Source: Bathymodiolus thermophilus thioautotrophic gill symbiont
GTDB lineage: Bacteria; Pseudomonadota; Gammaproteobacteria; PS1; Pseudothioglobaceae
Assembly (NCBI RefSeq): GCF_003711265.1
Contig: NZ_CP024634.1
Location: 2,170,001-2,234,000, forward strand
Length of the DNA stretch: 64,000 nucleotides
Direction: 5' to 3'
Shown here: positions 10,177 through 22,181 of the stretch, piece after piece
How positions within the stretch are numbered: position 1 is the stretch's first letter
How the letters are laid out: each line of letters starts with the position of its first letter
Program-made: the position numbers and the translations under genes
Notes under the pieces: model-generated
What the model saw: only the letters and a program-made list of their open reading frames with translations
The model's database searches: none
Told to the model about the DNA's origin: nothing

Positions 10177-10337
10177 GAGACCTTTGCATAAATATAAATA
10201 ATCATCAAGAATCCTCGTTTCACCCACTTGGTAATTTTTTAAACCCAGCCTTAGCCCCGCTAGGACAAGGTTTAAGAAAATCACCAAATGGGCAAAAAAT
10301 GAATTTTTCTAATCATCCATATTTATGCAAAGGCCTC
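10177..10337. mobile_element. inverted-repeat element family A, full copy
   Basis: It starts GAGACCTTTGCATAAATATA and ends in the inverse near 10337, with self-complementary arms. It sits two bases after the family B element. The remaining stretch 10338-10667 holds no gene. It contains a short piece with a GACCCCTGCACTAGACATAA end (about 10488-10507), related to family C. Confidence 0.85.
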
Positions 10338-10667
10338 TATAAGGCAAAAAACTATTTAGCAAGGCGCCCCTTGTTTAAAATAAAAGAGCATACAATAATT
10401 CTTAAAATTGGTATAACCCCCAACAAACTAAACACCAAATTTCATCTGCTGTTCTTTCATATCAATAGAGAAAAATAATACCATTTTGACCCCTGCACTA
10501 GACATAAATATTAGCCCAAGGATAACGGAACAATTTTTGACTAAATTTCTCGCGACATCGGTTAAAAATGATGCTTAAAAAAATAGTTTAGCAATTTTTA
10601 GAATACTGATCAGGGGCTATCCAAGGATTTGGAATGTAATTAACAGTGTCATTATTATTATATATAG

Positions 10668-10673
10668 TATAAT
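10668..10673 (+). promoter_or_regulatory. possible -10 box upstream of the small genes before eno
   Basis: A perfect TATAAT lies 30 bases before the ATG at 10704. No good -35 is visible at the usual distance, so the call is tentative. Confidence 0.35.
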
Positions 10674-10703
10674 CACCGCTTCACTCACAATGAGAATACC
10701 ACC

Positions 10704-10883
10704 ATGTCAATTAGACAAATAAACACAACCACGCTTAACCAAGTTAAAGCAGAGAAAGTTGCCCGTGTATCAACACCTTTACCAAACAAGCCTTGTGATA
10801 AACTGCAAGGATTAAGTACAAGTGAGGAAAGCCTGAAAGCCGCTGCTAATGCTGGAAAAAAATTGGCTAAATTATTCTCTTAG
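10704..10883 (+). CDS. small hypothetical protein (59 residues)
   Basis: It starts MSIRQINTTTLNQVKAEK and ends in the Ala/Lys-rich stretch AAANAGKKLAKLFS, which could form an amphipathic helix. It has no signal peptide and a single Cys. It lies 9 bases before the next gene in the same direction, and that gene is coupled to eno, so the three may be one operon. I do not recognise the family. Codon-like composition and position support it as a real gene, but it could be a short leader. Confidence 0.5.
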   Translation: MSIRQINTTTLNQVKAEKVARVSTPLPNKPCDKLQGLSTSEESLKAAANAGKKLAKLFS

Positions 10884-10892
10884 GCATTTATT

Positions 10893-12745
<1,853 letters not shown>

Positions 12746-12755
12746 ACACAGTCAT

Positions 12756-14009
12756 TTGGACGCACTTTCAATTTCTTGGTTAATTGCTCTTCTTGTAGGG
12801 CTTATTTTAGCTTCCGCTTTTTTTTCATCAACAGAAACTTCCATGATGGCGATTAATCGTTATCGCCTGAAAGCACTCGCCAAAACCAATAAAAATGCCA
12901 AACGCACTGAGCGTTTATTAGAGAATTTAGACCCTTTAATTGGCACGATTTTGTTGGGTAATAATTTGGTGAATATTTTTGCCTCAAGCATTGCCACCAT
13001 ATTGGCGATTAAATTATGGGGAGATGGTTCGGTAATATTGGCATCACTGGCACTGACTTTTATCATTCTTGTTTTTGCCGAAACCACACCCAAAACTTTT
13101 GCCGCTAAAAACCCTGAAAAAATCGCCCTACCCGCTTCGATTGTCATTGAAGCATTTATTCAAATTTTCAAACCTTTTGTTTGGCTAATTGCACAATTAA
13201 GCCAAGGGATTCTTGCAATTTTAGGCATTAAAGAAAAAAGCGACACTGGAGACATTAGTTCAGAAGAATTAAAAATGGTGGTGAACGACGCCAAACCGAT
13301 TATTGCTTCAAATTATCAAAAAATGTTACTCAACATTATCGATTTAGAAAAGGTTAAAGTTGAAGACATTATGATTCCTCGGCACGAACTCATCAGCATT
13401 GACACCAGCAAACCTGATGAAATCATCAAACAACTACAGCGTACACAGCATACACGACTACTCACTTACGACACATCGAGTAACAATATTACAGGCGTAT
13501 TGCATATGCGCAATGTGGTTAACTTATACGCCAAGGATGCATTCAGTGTTGAGAATGTCTTGGCACTGATTCGCAAACCGTATTTCGTGCCAGAAGGCAC
13601 TTCTTTGGCACACCAATTAAAGCATTTTCAAATGCAAAAAAGACGCTTAGGATTGGTGGTTGATGAATATGGTGAAATACGCGGTTTAATTGTCTTGGAA
13701 GATATTTTAGAAGAAATTGTGGGGCAATTTACCTCCAATCAAAATGAAAGCATTGACGAAGTTATTAAACAAGAAGATGGCAGTTATTTGGTCGATCCAA
13801 GGGTTAGCATTCGAGAGCTCAATGCTCTGTTAAACACCAATCTTAGCGTTGACAAAGCCAAAACGCTAAATGGGCTTATTTTAGAAGAATTACAAAGCAT
13901 TCCAAAGCGTGATGTCAGTATAAAAATTGACAACATTTTAATTGATATTATACAAATTACCGACAGAACCATTAAATTGGTTAAGCTGACAAAGATTGAC
14001 CCATCTTAA
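12756..14009 (+). CDS. CNNM/CorB-type membrane protein with CBS domains
   Basis: 417 residues, starting at TTG. An N-terminal CNNM (DUF21) transmembrane domain occupies about 1-180, with the typical SAFFSSTETSMMAINRYRL and LLGNNLVNIFAS motifs. A pair of CBS domains lies at about 195-325 (VEDIMIPRHELISI, GLVVDEYGEIRGLIVLEDILEEIVG), followed by a small CorC/HlyC-type domain at the end. Relatives are YfjD/CorB proteins linked to Mg2+/Co2+ resistance or efflux in the inner membrane; the substrate here is inferred only. It follows eno by 10 bases. Its 3' end overlaps the convergent psd gene by 29 bases. Confidence 0.85.
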   Translation: MDALSISWLIALLVGLILASAFFSSTETSMMAINRYRLKALAKTNKNAKRTERLLENLDPLIGTILLGNNLVNIFASSIATILAIKLWGDGSVILASLALTFIILVFAETTPKTFAAKNPEKIALPASIVIEAFIQIFKPFVWLIAQLSQGILAILGIKEKSDTGDISSEELKMVVNDAKPIIASNYQKMLLNIIDLEKVKVEDIMIPRHELISIDTSKPDEIIKQLQRTQHTRLLTYDTSSNNITGVLHMRNVVNLYAKDAFSVENVLALIRKPYFVPEGTSLAHQLKHFQMQKRRLGLVVDEYGEIRGLIVLEDILEEIVGQFTSNQNESIDEVIKQEDGSYLVDPRVSIRELNALLNTNLSVDKAKTLNGLILEELQSIPKRDVSIKIDNILIDIIQITDRTIKLVKLTKIDPS

Positions 14010-14760
14010 CCACCTGCCCAGATTGCAAATCAAATTGATGGGTATTGCTCAGTAAAATCACGGTTGAACCCATATTAAAGCGCCCCAGTTCATCACCTTT
14101 TTTAAGATATATGTCTTTGTCACTATAATCCACACTAAATTGCTTGCCATAAGGCGGGGTAATTTGACCCTGCCACACAGTCTCCATACTGCCCACAAAA
14201 ATCGCACCCACCAAGACAATTGAATAAGTGTCAAAATAACAAATAACACGCTCATTTCTGGCGAAAATATTATCCACCGAACTAACGGTTTGCTGGTTTA
14301 CCGAAAACAAATCGCCGCCAATATAATCCATTCTTAACAATTTACCATCAAGTGGCGCATGAATGCGATGATAGTTACTTGGGGATAAATAAATGGTGGC
14401 AAAATCTTGGAACTTTTTCTCATCATCAAGCAAAGCCTTTAAACTAAATTTTTTGCCTTTTGCCTGAATTAAATCGCCATTTTTAATGTTACCAGCTTGC
14501 GATACTGTTCCATCCACAGGGCTAATGAGTCCCACACCAAGCGGGCGCGCACTAGCTTTTAACTTGCGGGTGAAAAAATCATTAAAACTGTGATAATCTT
14601 TTATGTTTTCACGCACCGCCTCGGACAAATCAACCTGATACGATTTCACAAACCAAGCAATAAAATTATTCTTAATCCAAGTATTTTCAATGCGTGCAAA
14701 ACGGAACATTAACTTTGAAAGCAAATGCTGTGGTAATAAATATTGTAGCCAAGTCATCAT
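13981..14760 (-). CDS. psd: phosphatidylserine decarboxylase proenzyme
   Basis: 259 residues. It makes phosphatidylethanolamine from phosphatidylserine at the inner membrane. It self-cleaves to form a pyruvoyl group; the site is NMGST, with cleavage expected between Gly231 and Ser232. The segments [10 protein letters not shown] and [12 protein letters not shown], the latter carrying the conserved His, are also typical. It starts within the last codons of proS (4-base ATGA overlap), so the two are co-translated. It lacks a few N-terminal residues compared with the enterobacterial enzyme. Confidence 0.93.
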   Translation of the reverse strand: MMTWLQYLLPQHLLSKLMFRFARIENTWIKNNFIAWFVKSYQVDLSEAVRENIKDYHSFNDFFTRKLKASARPLGVGLISPVDGTVSQAGNIKNGDLIQAKGKKFSLKALLDDEKKFQDFATIYLSPSNYHRIHAPLDGKLLRMDYIGGDLFSVNQQTVSSVDNIFARNERVICYFDTYSIVLVGAIFVGSMETVWQGQITPPYGKQFSVDYSDKDIYLKKGDELGRFNMGSTVILLSNTHQFDLQSGQVVKMGQSLSA

Positions 14761-16436
14761 AATTTTGATTGAATGAAGGTAAGTGCGTCATCAAACTGCA
14801 CTTCGATTTTATCTGGTTCACTTCTCGCCTTGTATTCCACATTGCCATTATCAGCATGTGTATCACTCAGCACCAGACGATGAGGAATGCCTAAAAGTTC
14901 GCTATCCGCAAACATAATACCAGCCCGTTCTTTTCTATCGTCAAGCAAAACTTCAATACCCGCAGTCAAACATTGCTGATACAACTCATCTGCCAAAGCT
15001 CTAACACGGGTAGATTTGTTATAATTAATCGGCACAATAACCAGTTGAAAAGGGGCGATACTGGCAGGAAAAACAATGCCTTTATCGTCATAATTTTGCT
15101 CAATTGCCGCTGCCACAATACGGCTTACACCAATACCATAACAACCCATTGTTACCGTTACCGCTTTACCAGATTCGCCAATAACATTGGCATTCATCGC
15201 CTTAGAATATTTATCACCTAACTGGAAAATATGCCCAACTTCGATGCCTCGTTTAATCACCAATTTACCTTTGCCATCAGGAGCATCATCACCTGCAACA
15301 GCATTGCGTAAATCGGCTGTTTCAAATTCAATATCTCCCCAATTGGCACCCGTTAAATGATAATCCCACTCGTTAGCACCACAAACAAAATCACACATAA
15401 CTTCGGCAGTATAATCTACGACCAAATCAAGGCTTAATGCATTAACGCCAATAAACCCTTGCTTTAAATCTAAGCGCTTAATTTCATCATCTGTGGCAAA
15501 TTCAAACTCGCCCCATAAGTTTTGCACCTTGATTTCATTCAGTTCGTGGTCGCCACGAAGTGCCAAGGCTTTATAACCGTTGGTGGTTTTAATGATTAAA
15601 GTCTTAATGCAATTTAATGGTTTGATATTTAAAAACTCAGCAACCTCTTCAATGCTGGTTTTTTTCTTAGTCAAGACTTTTTCCTCTACCGCCTTAGGAG
15701 TGCAAACACGCACTTGCTTAGAGAAAGCTACTTTTTCAATATTGGCAGCATATTCTGATTCATCTGAAAAACAAATTGCATCTTCACCACTGTCTGCCAA
15801 CACATGAAATTCAATGGAATTTTCACCACCAATACTGCCACTGTCGGCTAATACTGGACGATAATCTAAACCAAGGCGTTCAAAAATTGCACAATAAGTG
15901 GCATGCATTTTGTCAAATTCTACTTGCAAACTGTCTGCGTCTAAATGAAAAGAATAAGCATCTTTCATAATAAATTCACGCGAACGCATCACTCCAAAAC
16001 GAGGGCGAATTTCATCACGAAACTTAGTTTGAATCTGATAAAAATTTATCGGCAACTGCTTATAACTACGCAAATATTGCGCCGCCAAATGCGTAACCAC
16101 TTCTTCATGTGTTGGCCCTAGGCAAAATTCACGCTGATGCCTATCGCTAAAACGCAACAATTCTGCCCCATATTGATCCCAGCGACCCGATTCTTGCCAC
16201 AATTCTGCTGGTTGCGCCACAGGCATCAATATTTCTTGTGCACCTGCGTTGTTCATTTCTTCACGGATGATTTTTTCTACTTTTTGCAAGACTCTTAGCC
16301 CTGCTGGCAAATAGGAATACAAACCTGATGCCAATTTAGAAATGAGCCCTGCACGAATCATCAACTGATGTGAAATGATTTGTGCATCATTTGGCGCTTC
16401 TTTTTGTGTTGGGATGAGAATTTGACTGGTTTTCAT
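14757..16436 (-). CDS. proS: prolyl-tRNA synthetase
   Basis: 559 residues, a bacterial-type ProRS with the editing insertion between the class II motifs. It charges tRNA-Pro. Visible parts are [15 protein letters not shown] at the start, class II motif 2 in [27 protein letters not shown] (about 141-167), the insertion domain at about 220-400, motif 3 in [15 protein letters not shown], and an anticodon-binding domain at the end. The ATG at 16436 is chosen; an upstream in-frame start at 16490 would add 18 residues not typical of the family. It is divergent from the M50 protease gene with only 37 bases between starts. Confidence 0.95.
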   Translation of the reverse strand: MKTSQILIPTQKEAPNDAQIISHQLMIRAGLISKLASGLYSYLPAGLRVLQKVEKIIREEMNNAGAQEILMPVAQPAELWQESGRWDQYGAELLRFSDRHQREFCLGPTHEEVVTHLAAQYLRSYKQLPINFYQIQTKFRDEIRPRFGVMRSREFIMKDAYSFHLDADSLQVEFDKMHATYCAIFERLGLDYRPVLADSGSIGGENSIEFHVLADSGEDAICFSDESEYAANIEKVAFSKQVRVCTPKAVEEKVLTKKKTSIEEVAEFLNIKPLNCIKTLIIKTTNGYKALALRGDHELNEIKVQNLWGEFEFATDDEIKRLDLKQGFIGVNALSLDLVVDYTAEVMCDFVCGANEWDYHLTGANWGDIEFETADLRNAVAGDDAPDGKGKLVIKRGIEVGHIFQLGDKYSKAMNANVIGESGKAVTVTMGCYGIGVSRIVAAAIEQNYDDKGIVFPASIAPFQLVIVPINYNKSTRVRALADELYQQCLTAGIEVLLDDRKERAGIMFADSELLGIPHRLVLSDTHADNGNVEYKARSEPDKIEVQFDDALTFIQSKL

Positions 16437-16473
16437 TATATAATAGTGAAATTTAAAACAAACAATTTTACCT

Positions 16474-17112
16474 ATGCTTGATTTCGCCATGCCTAATTTT
16501 CAAACTCTTTTAATTTATATTGTCCCTCTCATTTTTGCCATCACCATCCATGAAGTTGCTCATGGATGGGTAGCCAATCAACGGGGCGACTCTACTGCTA
16601 AAATGCTTGGTCGGCTGACTTTAAACCCTATTAAACATATTGACCCAGTAGGCACGATCTTAGTGCCTGGCGTTTTGTTTTTTACCGGATCGCCTTTTCT
16701 ATTTGGTTGGGCAAAACCTGTTCCCATTAACTTTAACGCCCTTAAATCTCCGAAGAAAGATATGATTGCAGTCGCTCTTGCTGGACCTATTTCTAATTTT
16801 ATGATGGCGCTATTTTGGCTTTTGATTCTCTCCTTTGTTCTAAAGATACCCAACCAATTTTTATTTGAAATGGCAAAATTCGGTATTGCCATTAATTTGG
16901 TTCTAGGTGTGTTCAATCTACTGCCACTCCCTCCGCTTGATGGCTCTAGAGTAGTTGCCGCCTTGTTGCCCAATTATTTGGCATATCAATACAACAAATT
17001 AGAGTATTACGGCTTGTATATTCTCCTAGGCTTGTTATTCCTAGGTGTTTTTGAACATGTTGTGCTACCAATCGTAAATATGATACGGTATGCTATGTTT
17101 ACTTTAATCTAA
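16474..17112 (+). CDS. site-2 protease family (M50) membrane metalloprotease
   Basis: 212 residues with about five membrane segments. The zinc site HEVAH (residues 26-30) lies in the first helix region and the second metal motif is [13 protein letters not shown] (about 147-159). Both are hallmarks of the short YwhC-like branch of intramembrane proteases. The substrate is unknown. The start could instead be the ATG at 16489 (MPNFQTLL). It shares the short spacer with the divergent proS. Confidence 0.88.
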   Translation: MLDFAMPNFQTLLIYIVPLIFAITIHEVAHGWVANQRGDSTAKMLGRLTLNPIKHIDPVGTILVPGVLFFTGSPFLFGWAKPVPINFNALKSPKKDMIAVALAGPISNFMMALFWLLILSFVLKIPNQFLFEMAKFGIAINLVLGVFNLLPLPPLDGSRVVAALLPNYLAYQYNKLEYYGLYILLGLLFLGVFEHVVLPIVNMIRYAMFTLI

Positions 17113-17154
17113 AAAAGTTTATTCATTCTCAATTACCAAGGACATTAAGCCAAT

Positions 17155-18165
17155 ATGCACACAGAAGAAGATCTAAATAATGCTGTAAAACAAGATATTA
17201 TCAGCCAATCATCCGTTGATAATTTCAAGCAATTTATAGACAAAAACAAGATTATCAATCAAATTGATGAGGAAAATTTTAAATTGATTGGCGGTTTTAA
17301 TGACATTTTTGTTGTTATTGCTTGCTTAATGTTATTGTTTTCTTCGCTCTGGACATTAAATTCTATTCAGCCCCATAGTGGCAATATTGTATTTCCCATC
17401 ATTGCATGGGGCTTAAGTGAGTTTTTTGTGCGCAAAAGAAAAATGTCCTTGCCTGCCATTGTTTTGTTAATTATGTTTATTTTCGGCATATTCTATCTAT
17501 CTATGCTCTCGCTATTACCGCTAGCCGATGATTCTTTTAAGATAATCTACATAATTACTATTGCCGCTTCAATCTCAACACTCAGCGCATATCTACATTG
17601 GTTGCGCTTTAAGGTGCCTATTACCATTGCCATTGGCACTGTGTCGCTCATTGGTTTTTTGATTGCATTCAGTATTTCTATTTTTCCAGTAATGGAAAAT
17701 TACTTATTAAGCATTTTACTATTTTTCGGCATTGTTACTTTTATGCTGGCTATGTTTTGGGATTGCGCTGATATTAATAGAGTTACCTATAAATCTGATG
17801 TTGCCTTTTGGTTGCATTTAACATCAGCACCCTTGATTATTCACCCTGTTTTTTCAATGATTGGTGTACTAGAGGGCAATAACAACATAAACAGCATGGT
17901 CATAGTCATTGCTTTGTATGTTTTTATGAGTTTAATCTCCATTGCCATTGATAGGCGGGCTTTTATGGTTTCTTCTCTGGTGTATGTCTTGTATGCCATC
18001 TCAAGTATTTTACAAACTTATGAAGACAATGGCTACAACCTCGCCTTAACAGGTATGTTAATTGGCGCTATGCTGTTACTTTTATCAGCTTATTGGCATC
18101 AAACTAGAGGTATGTTATTGAATTTATTGCCCGCATCAATTAATCAGTATTTGGCACGAACTTAA
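17155..18165 (+). CDS. multi-pass membrane protein, DUF2157-like
   Basis: 336 residues: a short cytoplasmic helical N-terminus (about 1-50) followed by roughly ten hydrophobic helices. The layout (N-terminal helical hook such as LNNAVKQDIISQSSVDNF, then paired short helices) resembles DUF2157 proteins, whose function is unknown. No catalytic motif is visible. It follows the M50 gene by 42 bases and converges on selO. The assignment to DUF2157 is from pattern only. Confidence 0.6.
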   Translation: MHTEEDLNNAVKQDIISQSSVDNFKQFIDKNKIINQIDEENFKLIGGFNDIFVVIACLMLLFSSLWTLNSIQPHSGNIVFPIIAWGLSEFFVRKRKMSLPAIVLLIMFIFGIFYLSMLSLLPLADDSFKIIYIITIAASISTLSAYLHWLRFKVPITIAIGTVSLIGFLIAFSISIFPVMENYLLSILLFFGIVTFMLAMFWDCADINRVTYKSDVAFWLHLTSAPLIIHPVFSMIGVLEGNNNINSMVIVIALYVFMSLISIAIDRRAFMVSSLVYVLYAISSILQTYEDNGYNLALTGMLIGAMLLLLSAYWHQTRGMLLNLLPASINQYLART

Positions 18166-18255
18166 TACCAGTTTCAAAAATAAAATGAATAATAATCGCT
18201 CAGGTGTGAGAATGAGCGCTAGATTGTTTGGCTTATCTTGTGAAAATAGTAAATA

Positions 18256-19671
18256 CTACGAAGAACAACTTACCTCTAAATTTTGCGCCCAATCTGGGGC
18301 TTCATTGGTGTATTTTTCTAAGTTTGGTTGCACTTCAAAAGGTTGACTAAGTAGATTAAATAGCGTGTCAATCTCGCTATAATCTTTGTCATTTTCTGCT
18401 TTTTTAATGGCCACTTCTGCCAAATAATTACGCAGAATATAATGAGGGTTTATGCTGTTCATCATCTCAATTCTATTGGGATTATTTTCTTGTGCAATGC
18501 GCTTATCATATATTTTAATCCATTCGTTAAAATCGGCATCCTGTTCCAATTTATCCATATTGGACAACTGCCTCAATGAATTACTATAGTCTTTTTTATG
18601 TCGATACAACACTTCAAAAAATTGACCAATTAGCACATTATCTTGCTCGTCCTTTTGAACAAGTCCAAACTTTTTTCGCATCAATTCTGAATAATCCTTA
18701 ACCAAATATTGCTGATAATTATCTAAGACAGTTTTGGCTTGTTTGCTTTCTATTAAACTACTCAAACTATCTGCTAATCGAGATAAATTCCACAAACCAA
18801 TACCTGGTTGTGCCTCAAAAGCATACCGCCCTTCATGGTCGGAGTGATTGCAAATGAATTTAGGATTGTAAGTTTCTAAAAATCCAAAAGGCCCATAATC
18901 AATTGTTAAGCCAAGAATGGACATATTGTCAGTATTCATTACCCCGTGTGCAAAACCTTGGGCTTGCCAATTGGCAATCATTGTGGCAGTGCGTTTAACC
19001 ACTTCATTGAAAAAATCAACATATTTTTGCGCACCCTGACACTGTGGATAATAATGCTCAATAACAAAATCAGCCAATTTTTTAACCTCTGTTTTTTGCC
19101 CCAGAGTGGCAAACCACTCAAAATGGCCAAACCGAATATGGCTAGGTGCAGTGCGCATCACAATCGCCCCCGTTTCAATATCTTCCCGATAAACTTCAGT
19201 ATCACTCCCCACCAAAGTTAATGCCTCAGTGGTTGCAATATTCAGCCCTTGCATTGCAATGGAGCAAAGGTATTCACGAATTGATGAACGCAATACCGCA
19301 CGCCCATCTGCCCCTCTTGAATAAGGCGTTTTCCCTGCTCCTTTAAGTGAAAGTTCGTGGCTATTTATCTGCCCTTTCAAAGGGGGGTTGTGCGACACTT
19401 GCCCAATAAGGCAACTGCGCCCATCGCCCAACTGCCCTGCAAAATGCCCAAATTGATGCCCTGCATAAACACTGGCAATGGGCGATATTCCTTGAAAAGA
19501 TTGTTCGCCTGAGGCGATTTTAAGTAAAGTTTGATCATTCCAATCTAAACCAAGCTTATTGTAAAGCGCCTGATTTTTATGAATTAAGAAGGCGTTTTTT
19601 AACGGTTGGCACGCAATTTCTGAAAAAAAATTCTCACCTAGCGTGGCAAAATCTACAGTGCTATTGCCCAA
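18256..19671 (-). CDS. selO: protein adenylyltransferase SelO
   Basis: 471 residues, family length. SelO is a pseudokinase-fold enzyme that transfers AMP to proteins. The family block [19 protein letters not shown] (about 67-85) and the following [22 protein letters not shown] segment are clear, as is the active-site region [20 protein letters not shown]. This bacterial form has no C-terminal Cys-x-Cys/Sec tail beyond EVSCSS. Its start overlaps the end of gatB by 11 bases, so it is probably translated as the last gene of the gat operon. Confidence 0.93.
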   Translation of the reverse strand: MGNSTVDFATLGENFFSEIACQPLKNAFLIHKNQALYNKLGLDWNDQTLLKIASGEQSFQGISPIASVYAGHQFGHFAGQLGDGRSCLIGQVSHNPPLKGQINSHELSLKGAGKTPYSRGADGRAVLRSSIREYLCSIAMQGLNIATTEALTLVGSDTEVYREDIETGAIVMRTAPSHIRFGHFEWFATLGQKTEVKKLADFVIEHYYPQCQGAQKYVDFFNEVVKRTATMIANWQAQGFAHGVMNTDNMSILGLTIDYGPFGFLETYNPKFICNHSDHEGRYAFEAQPGIGLWNLSRLADSLSSLIESKQAKTVLDNYQQYLVKDYSELMRKKFGLVQKDEQDNVLIGQFFEVLYRHKKDYSNSLRQLSNMDKLEQDADFNEWIKIYDKRIAQENNPNRIEMMNSINPHYILRNYLAEVAIKKAENDKDYSEIDTLFNLLSQPFEVQPNLEKYTNEAPDWAQNLEVSCSS

Positions 19672-21094
19672 GTTTTGACCTGAGCAATTCGTTCAATAAT
19701 TTTGGATTTGCCTTACCTTGCGTGGCTTTCATCGCCTGACCCACAAAGAAGCCTAAGATTTTTTCATTGCCTGATTTAAATTGTGCAACTTGCGGCGCAT
19801 TATTTTCAATAATCTCATCCACAATCTGCTCAATTGCACCCGTGTCTGTCATTTGTTTAAGTCCTTTGGCATCAATAATCTCATCTGCACTGCCCTCGCC
19901 ATTCCACATGGCTTTAAACACATCTTTGGCAATTTTGCCTGAAATGGTATCGTCGCCAATACGCGCAATCAATAGTGATAAATCTTGTGCCAATATAGGG
20001 GATTTTTCGATTTCAATTTGGTTTTTATTGAGTGCGGCACTCAATTCACCCATTACCCAATTGGCACACAATTTGGCATTTGATTCGTTGCCTTTTAACA
20101 TAATTTCAAAATAATCAGCCAACGATTTCTGCGAAGTCAGCACATCTGCATCATACTCACTTAACCCCAATTCCTTAATAAAGCGTGCCTTTTTTTCAAG
20201 CGGTAATTCTGGCAATTGTGCTTTAATTGTTGCCAATAACTCATCTGAGATTTCAACAGGCAATAAATCTGGATCTGGAAAATAGCGATAATCATTCGCT
20301 TCTTCTTTGGAGCGCATAGAACGAGTTTCGTGCTTGACCGAATCATACAAACGGGTTTCCTGCGCCACTTTGCCACCCTCTTCCAGAATATCTTGCTGTC
20401 GCTGTACTTCCAAATTAATGGCTTTTTCCAAAAATTTAAAGGAATTAATATTTTTAAGTTCTGCCCGAGTACCCAATTCCTCCTGTCCCATCGGACGAAT
20501 AGAAACATTGGCATCGCAACGAAACGAACCTTCTGCCATATTGCCATCACAAATATCAATATATTGCACCAACGCATGGATTTTCTTGGCATACGCCACC
20601 GCCTCTTTGGCGCTTCGCATATCAGGGTCAGAAACAATTTCCAGCAAGGGTGTTCCTGCACGATTTAAATCAATGGCCGTATCAGTATCAAACATATCGT
20701 GCACCGATTTACCCGCATCCTCTTCCAAATGCGCACGAGTAATGCCAATGGTTTTCACCTTGCCATCTATCCCAATATCTATTTCTCCCTCACCCACAAT
20801 CGGTAAATCCAATTGTGAAATCTGATAGCCCTTAGGTAAATCAGGATAAAAATAATTCTTCCGATCAAACACATTGCGTTGATTAATATGTGCATCAACC
20901 GCCAAACCAAATTTAATCGCCTTATTCACCACCTCAACATTCAATACTGGCAACACGCCCGGTAACCCCAAATCCACTGCACAAGCCTGCGAATTCGGTT
21001 GTGCACCAAACTTAGTCGCTGCCGCTGAAAATATCTTAGATTTTGTATTAAGTTGAGCGTGAATTTCTAGCCCGATAACTGTTTCCCATTCCAT
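19661..21094 (-). CDS. gatB: Asp-tRNA(Asn)/Glu-tRNA(Gln) amidotransferase subunit B
   Basis: 477 residues, full length. GatB binds mischarged tRNA and phosphorylates the Glu/Asp for amidation with ammonia from GatA. Visible signatures are [20 protein letters not shown] at the start, the [16 protein letters not shown] motif, [17 protein letters not shown]-like [16 protein letters not shown], and a C-terminal YqeY-like helical domain. Its partners gatA and gatC lie 40 kb away at 60980-62706 in the same orientation, whereas the usual order is gatCAB. A decayed fragment of the gatB start remains near 59346-59391, supporting a split operon. Confidence 0.96.
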   Translation of the reverse strand: MEWETVIGLEIHAQLNTKSKIFSAAATKFGAQPNSQACAVDLGLPGVLPVLNVEVVNKAIKFGLAVDAHINQRNVFDRKNYFYPDLPKGYQISQLDLPIVGEGEIDIGIDGKVKTIGITRAHLEEDAGKSVHDMFDTDTAIDLNRAGTPLLEIVSDPDMRSAKEAVAYAKKIHALVQYIDICDGNMAEGSFRCDANVSIRPMGQEELGTRAELKNINSFKFLEKAINLEVQRQQDILEEGGKVAQETRLYDSVKHETRSMRSKEEANDYRYFPDPDLLPVEISDELLATIKAQLPELPLEKKARFIKELGLSEYDADVLTSQKSLADYFEIMLKGNESNAKLCANWVMGELSAALNKNQIEIEKSPILAQDLSLLIARIGDDTISGKIAKDVFKAMWNGEGSADEIIDAKGLKQMTDTGAIEQIVDEIIENNAPQVAQFKSGNEKILGFFVGQAMKATQGKANPKLLNELLRSKLGQ

Positions 21095-21216
21095 ATTTAA
21101 TATTTAATATTTAAACTTTAATGCATTATACCATTTTCAATAGAAAGTTATACAAAAAGGGGTTGCCTACCTGCCTTACCTTTAGAGGTAAAATCCACTG
21201 TTTTTTTACATCCTTA

Positions 21217-21305
21217 GAGACCCCTACATTAGATATAAATACAGAATTAAAAAGCAAAATTTACAACTGAGTGAAAACTGTATTTATGCCTAATGCAGGA
21301 GCCCC
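21217..21305. mobile_element. small inverted-repeat element family C
   Basis: It begins GACCCCTACATTAGATATAA and ends in the near-inverse TGTATTTATGCCTAATGCAG, about 89 bp. The ends resemble the IS-1 terminal repeats (GACCCCTGCATTA), so it may be a non-autonomous relative. The rest of 21095-21495 shows only remnants: a piece of a family B end near 21128 and a family A right end near 21350. Confidence 0.55.
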
Positions 21306-21495
21306 ACTTGGCAAAAATAATACCATTCCAAGCATTGCAATATTTATACAAATGTCTCAAATGCGGTATGCAACAAAGGATAGCGCCCACTATAATCCCC
21401 ATATTTGAGTTATGAAATTTCCCCACACTTAATATTTTTTTTATTATATAATCTATGGGCAGTAGTAAATTCTTTATTCTATTTAAAGGAAAATT

Positions 21496-22091
21496 ATGCT
21501 TGTAATTAAATCTTTTACATTTGTTATATTACTTTTCGGTAGTTTTAATGCTCTCAGTGAATAAGTGTGCAAAAAAAAATGAAGATAGTGATGTTATTAA
21601 TAATTCATTATTCACAGCAATAGATGAATAATGGCACTTGCAATCTTGGACATAAGAAATCAGATGATAAGTGGAATAACGCCAGTGAAAGTAATGAAAA
21701 ATTTTCAGACATATATGTCAAAGATAGCAACAATCGGCTAATGCCTCTTACTATCGGCGGCGGGGTTGCAACGGTTATTATTCGTCAAAAATATAAATTT
21801 TTTCCCTCTAAATCGGCAATGATAAATAGTGCCAAATATAATGACCCATGGTGGAAAGGCGATCAAAGGGAAAAAAAATTAAATCCAAATACGCAGAATT
21901 TTAAAAAGGTAGCAACAGAGGAGTTAGACACAGACGCTCCTACTATTGCCAATCAAATTGACACAGAAGTTGTGATCAAGGAAATAAGTGCCGCAAAGAA
22001 TAGGATGGTTACAAATAAAATCCTTTTTGAGTTATCAACAAGTGGTAAACAGAGTGGATTTAAGAACTTTTTTCAACAAAAATCCTCATGA
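21496..22091 (+). pseudogene. frameshifted secreted-protein gene
   Basis: An ATG at 21496 behind AAAGGAAAA opens a typical signal peptide (MLVIKSFTFVILLFGSFNALSE) but stops at 21564. A second frame continues as NKCAKKNEDSDVINNSLFT and stops near 21629. A third, from 21624, runs 155 codons to 22091 with a Lys/Asn-rich product containing GGGVATVIIRQKYKFFPSK. A run of nine A at about 21571-21579 lies between the frames. Two frameshifts would explain one decayed gene, or the A-run could allow on/off switching. The last 155 codons alone could be expressed, but they lack a visible ribosome site. No family recognised. Confidence 0.55.
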
Positions 22092-22181
22092 AGCCATCTC
22101 TGCAATTCATTTCGAAAATAACAGTTTATCTTGTTAAATATTTACCAAAATTACCTATGTTTGTTTTAATGGAGTTTGATT

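Noticed and set aside
19767-20825. Plus-strand open frames over gatB
   Set aside because: They are antisense shadows with no family resemblance.
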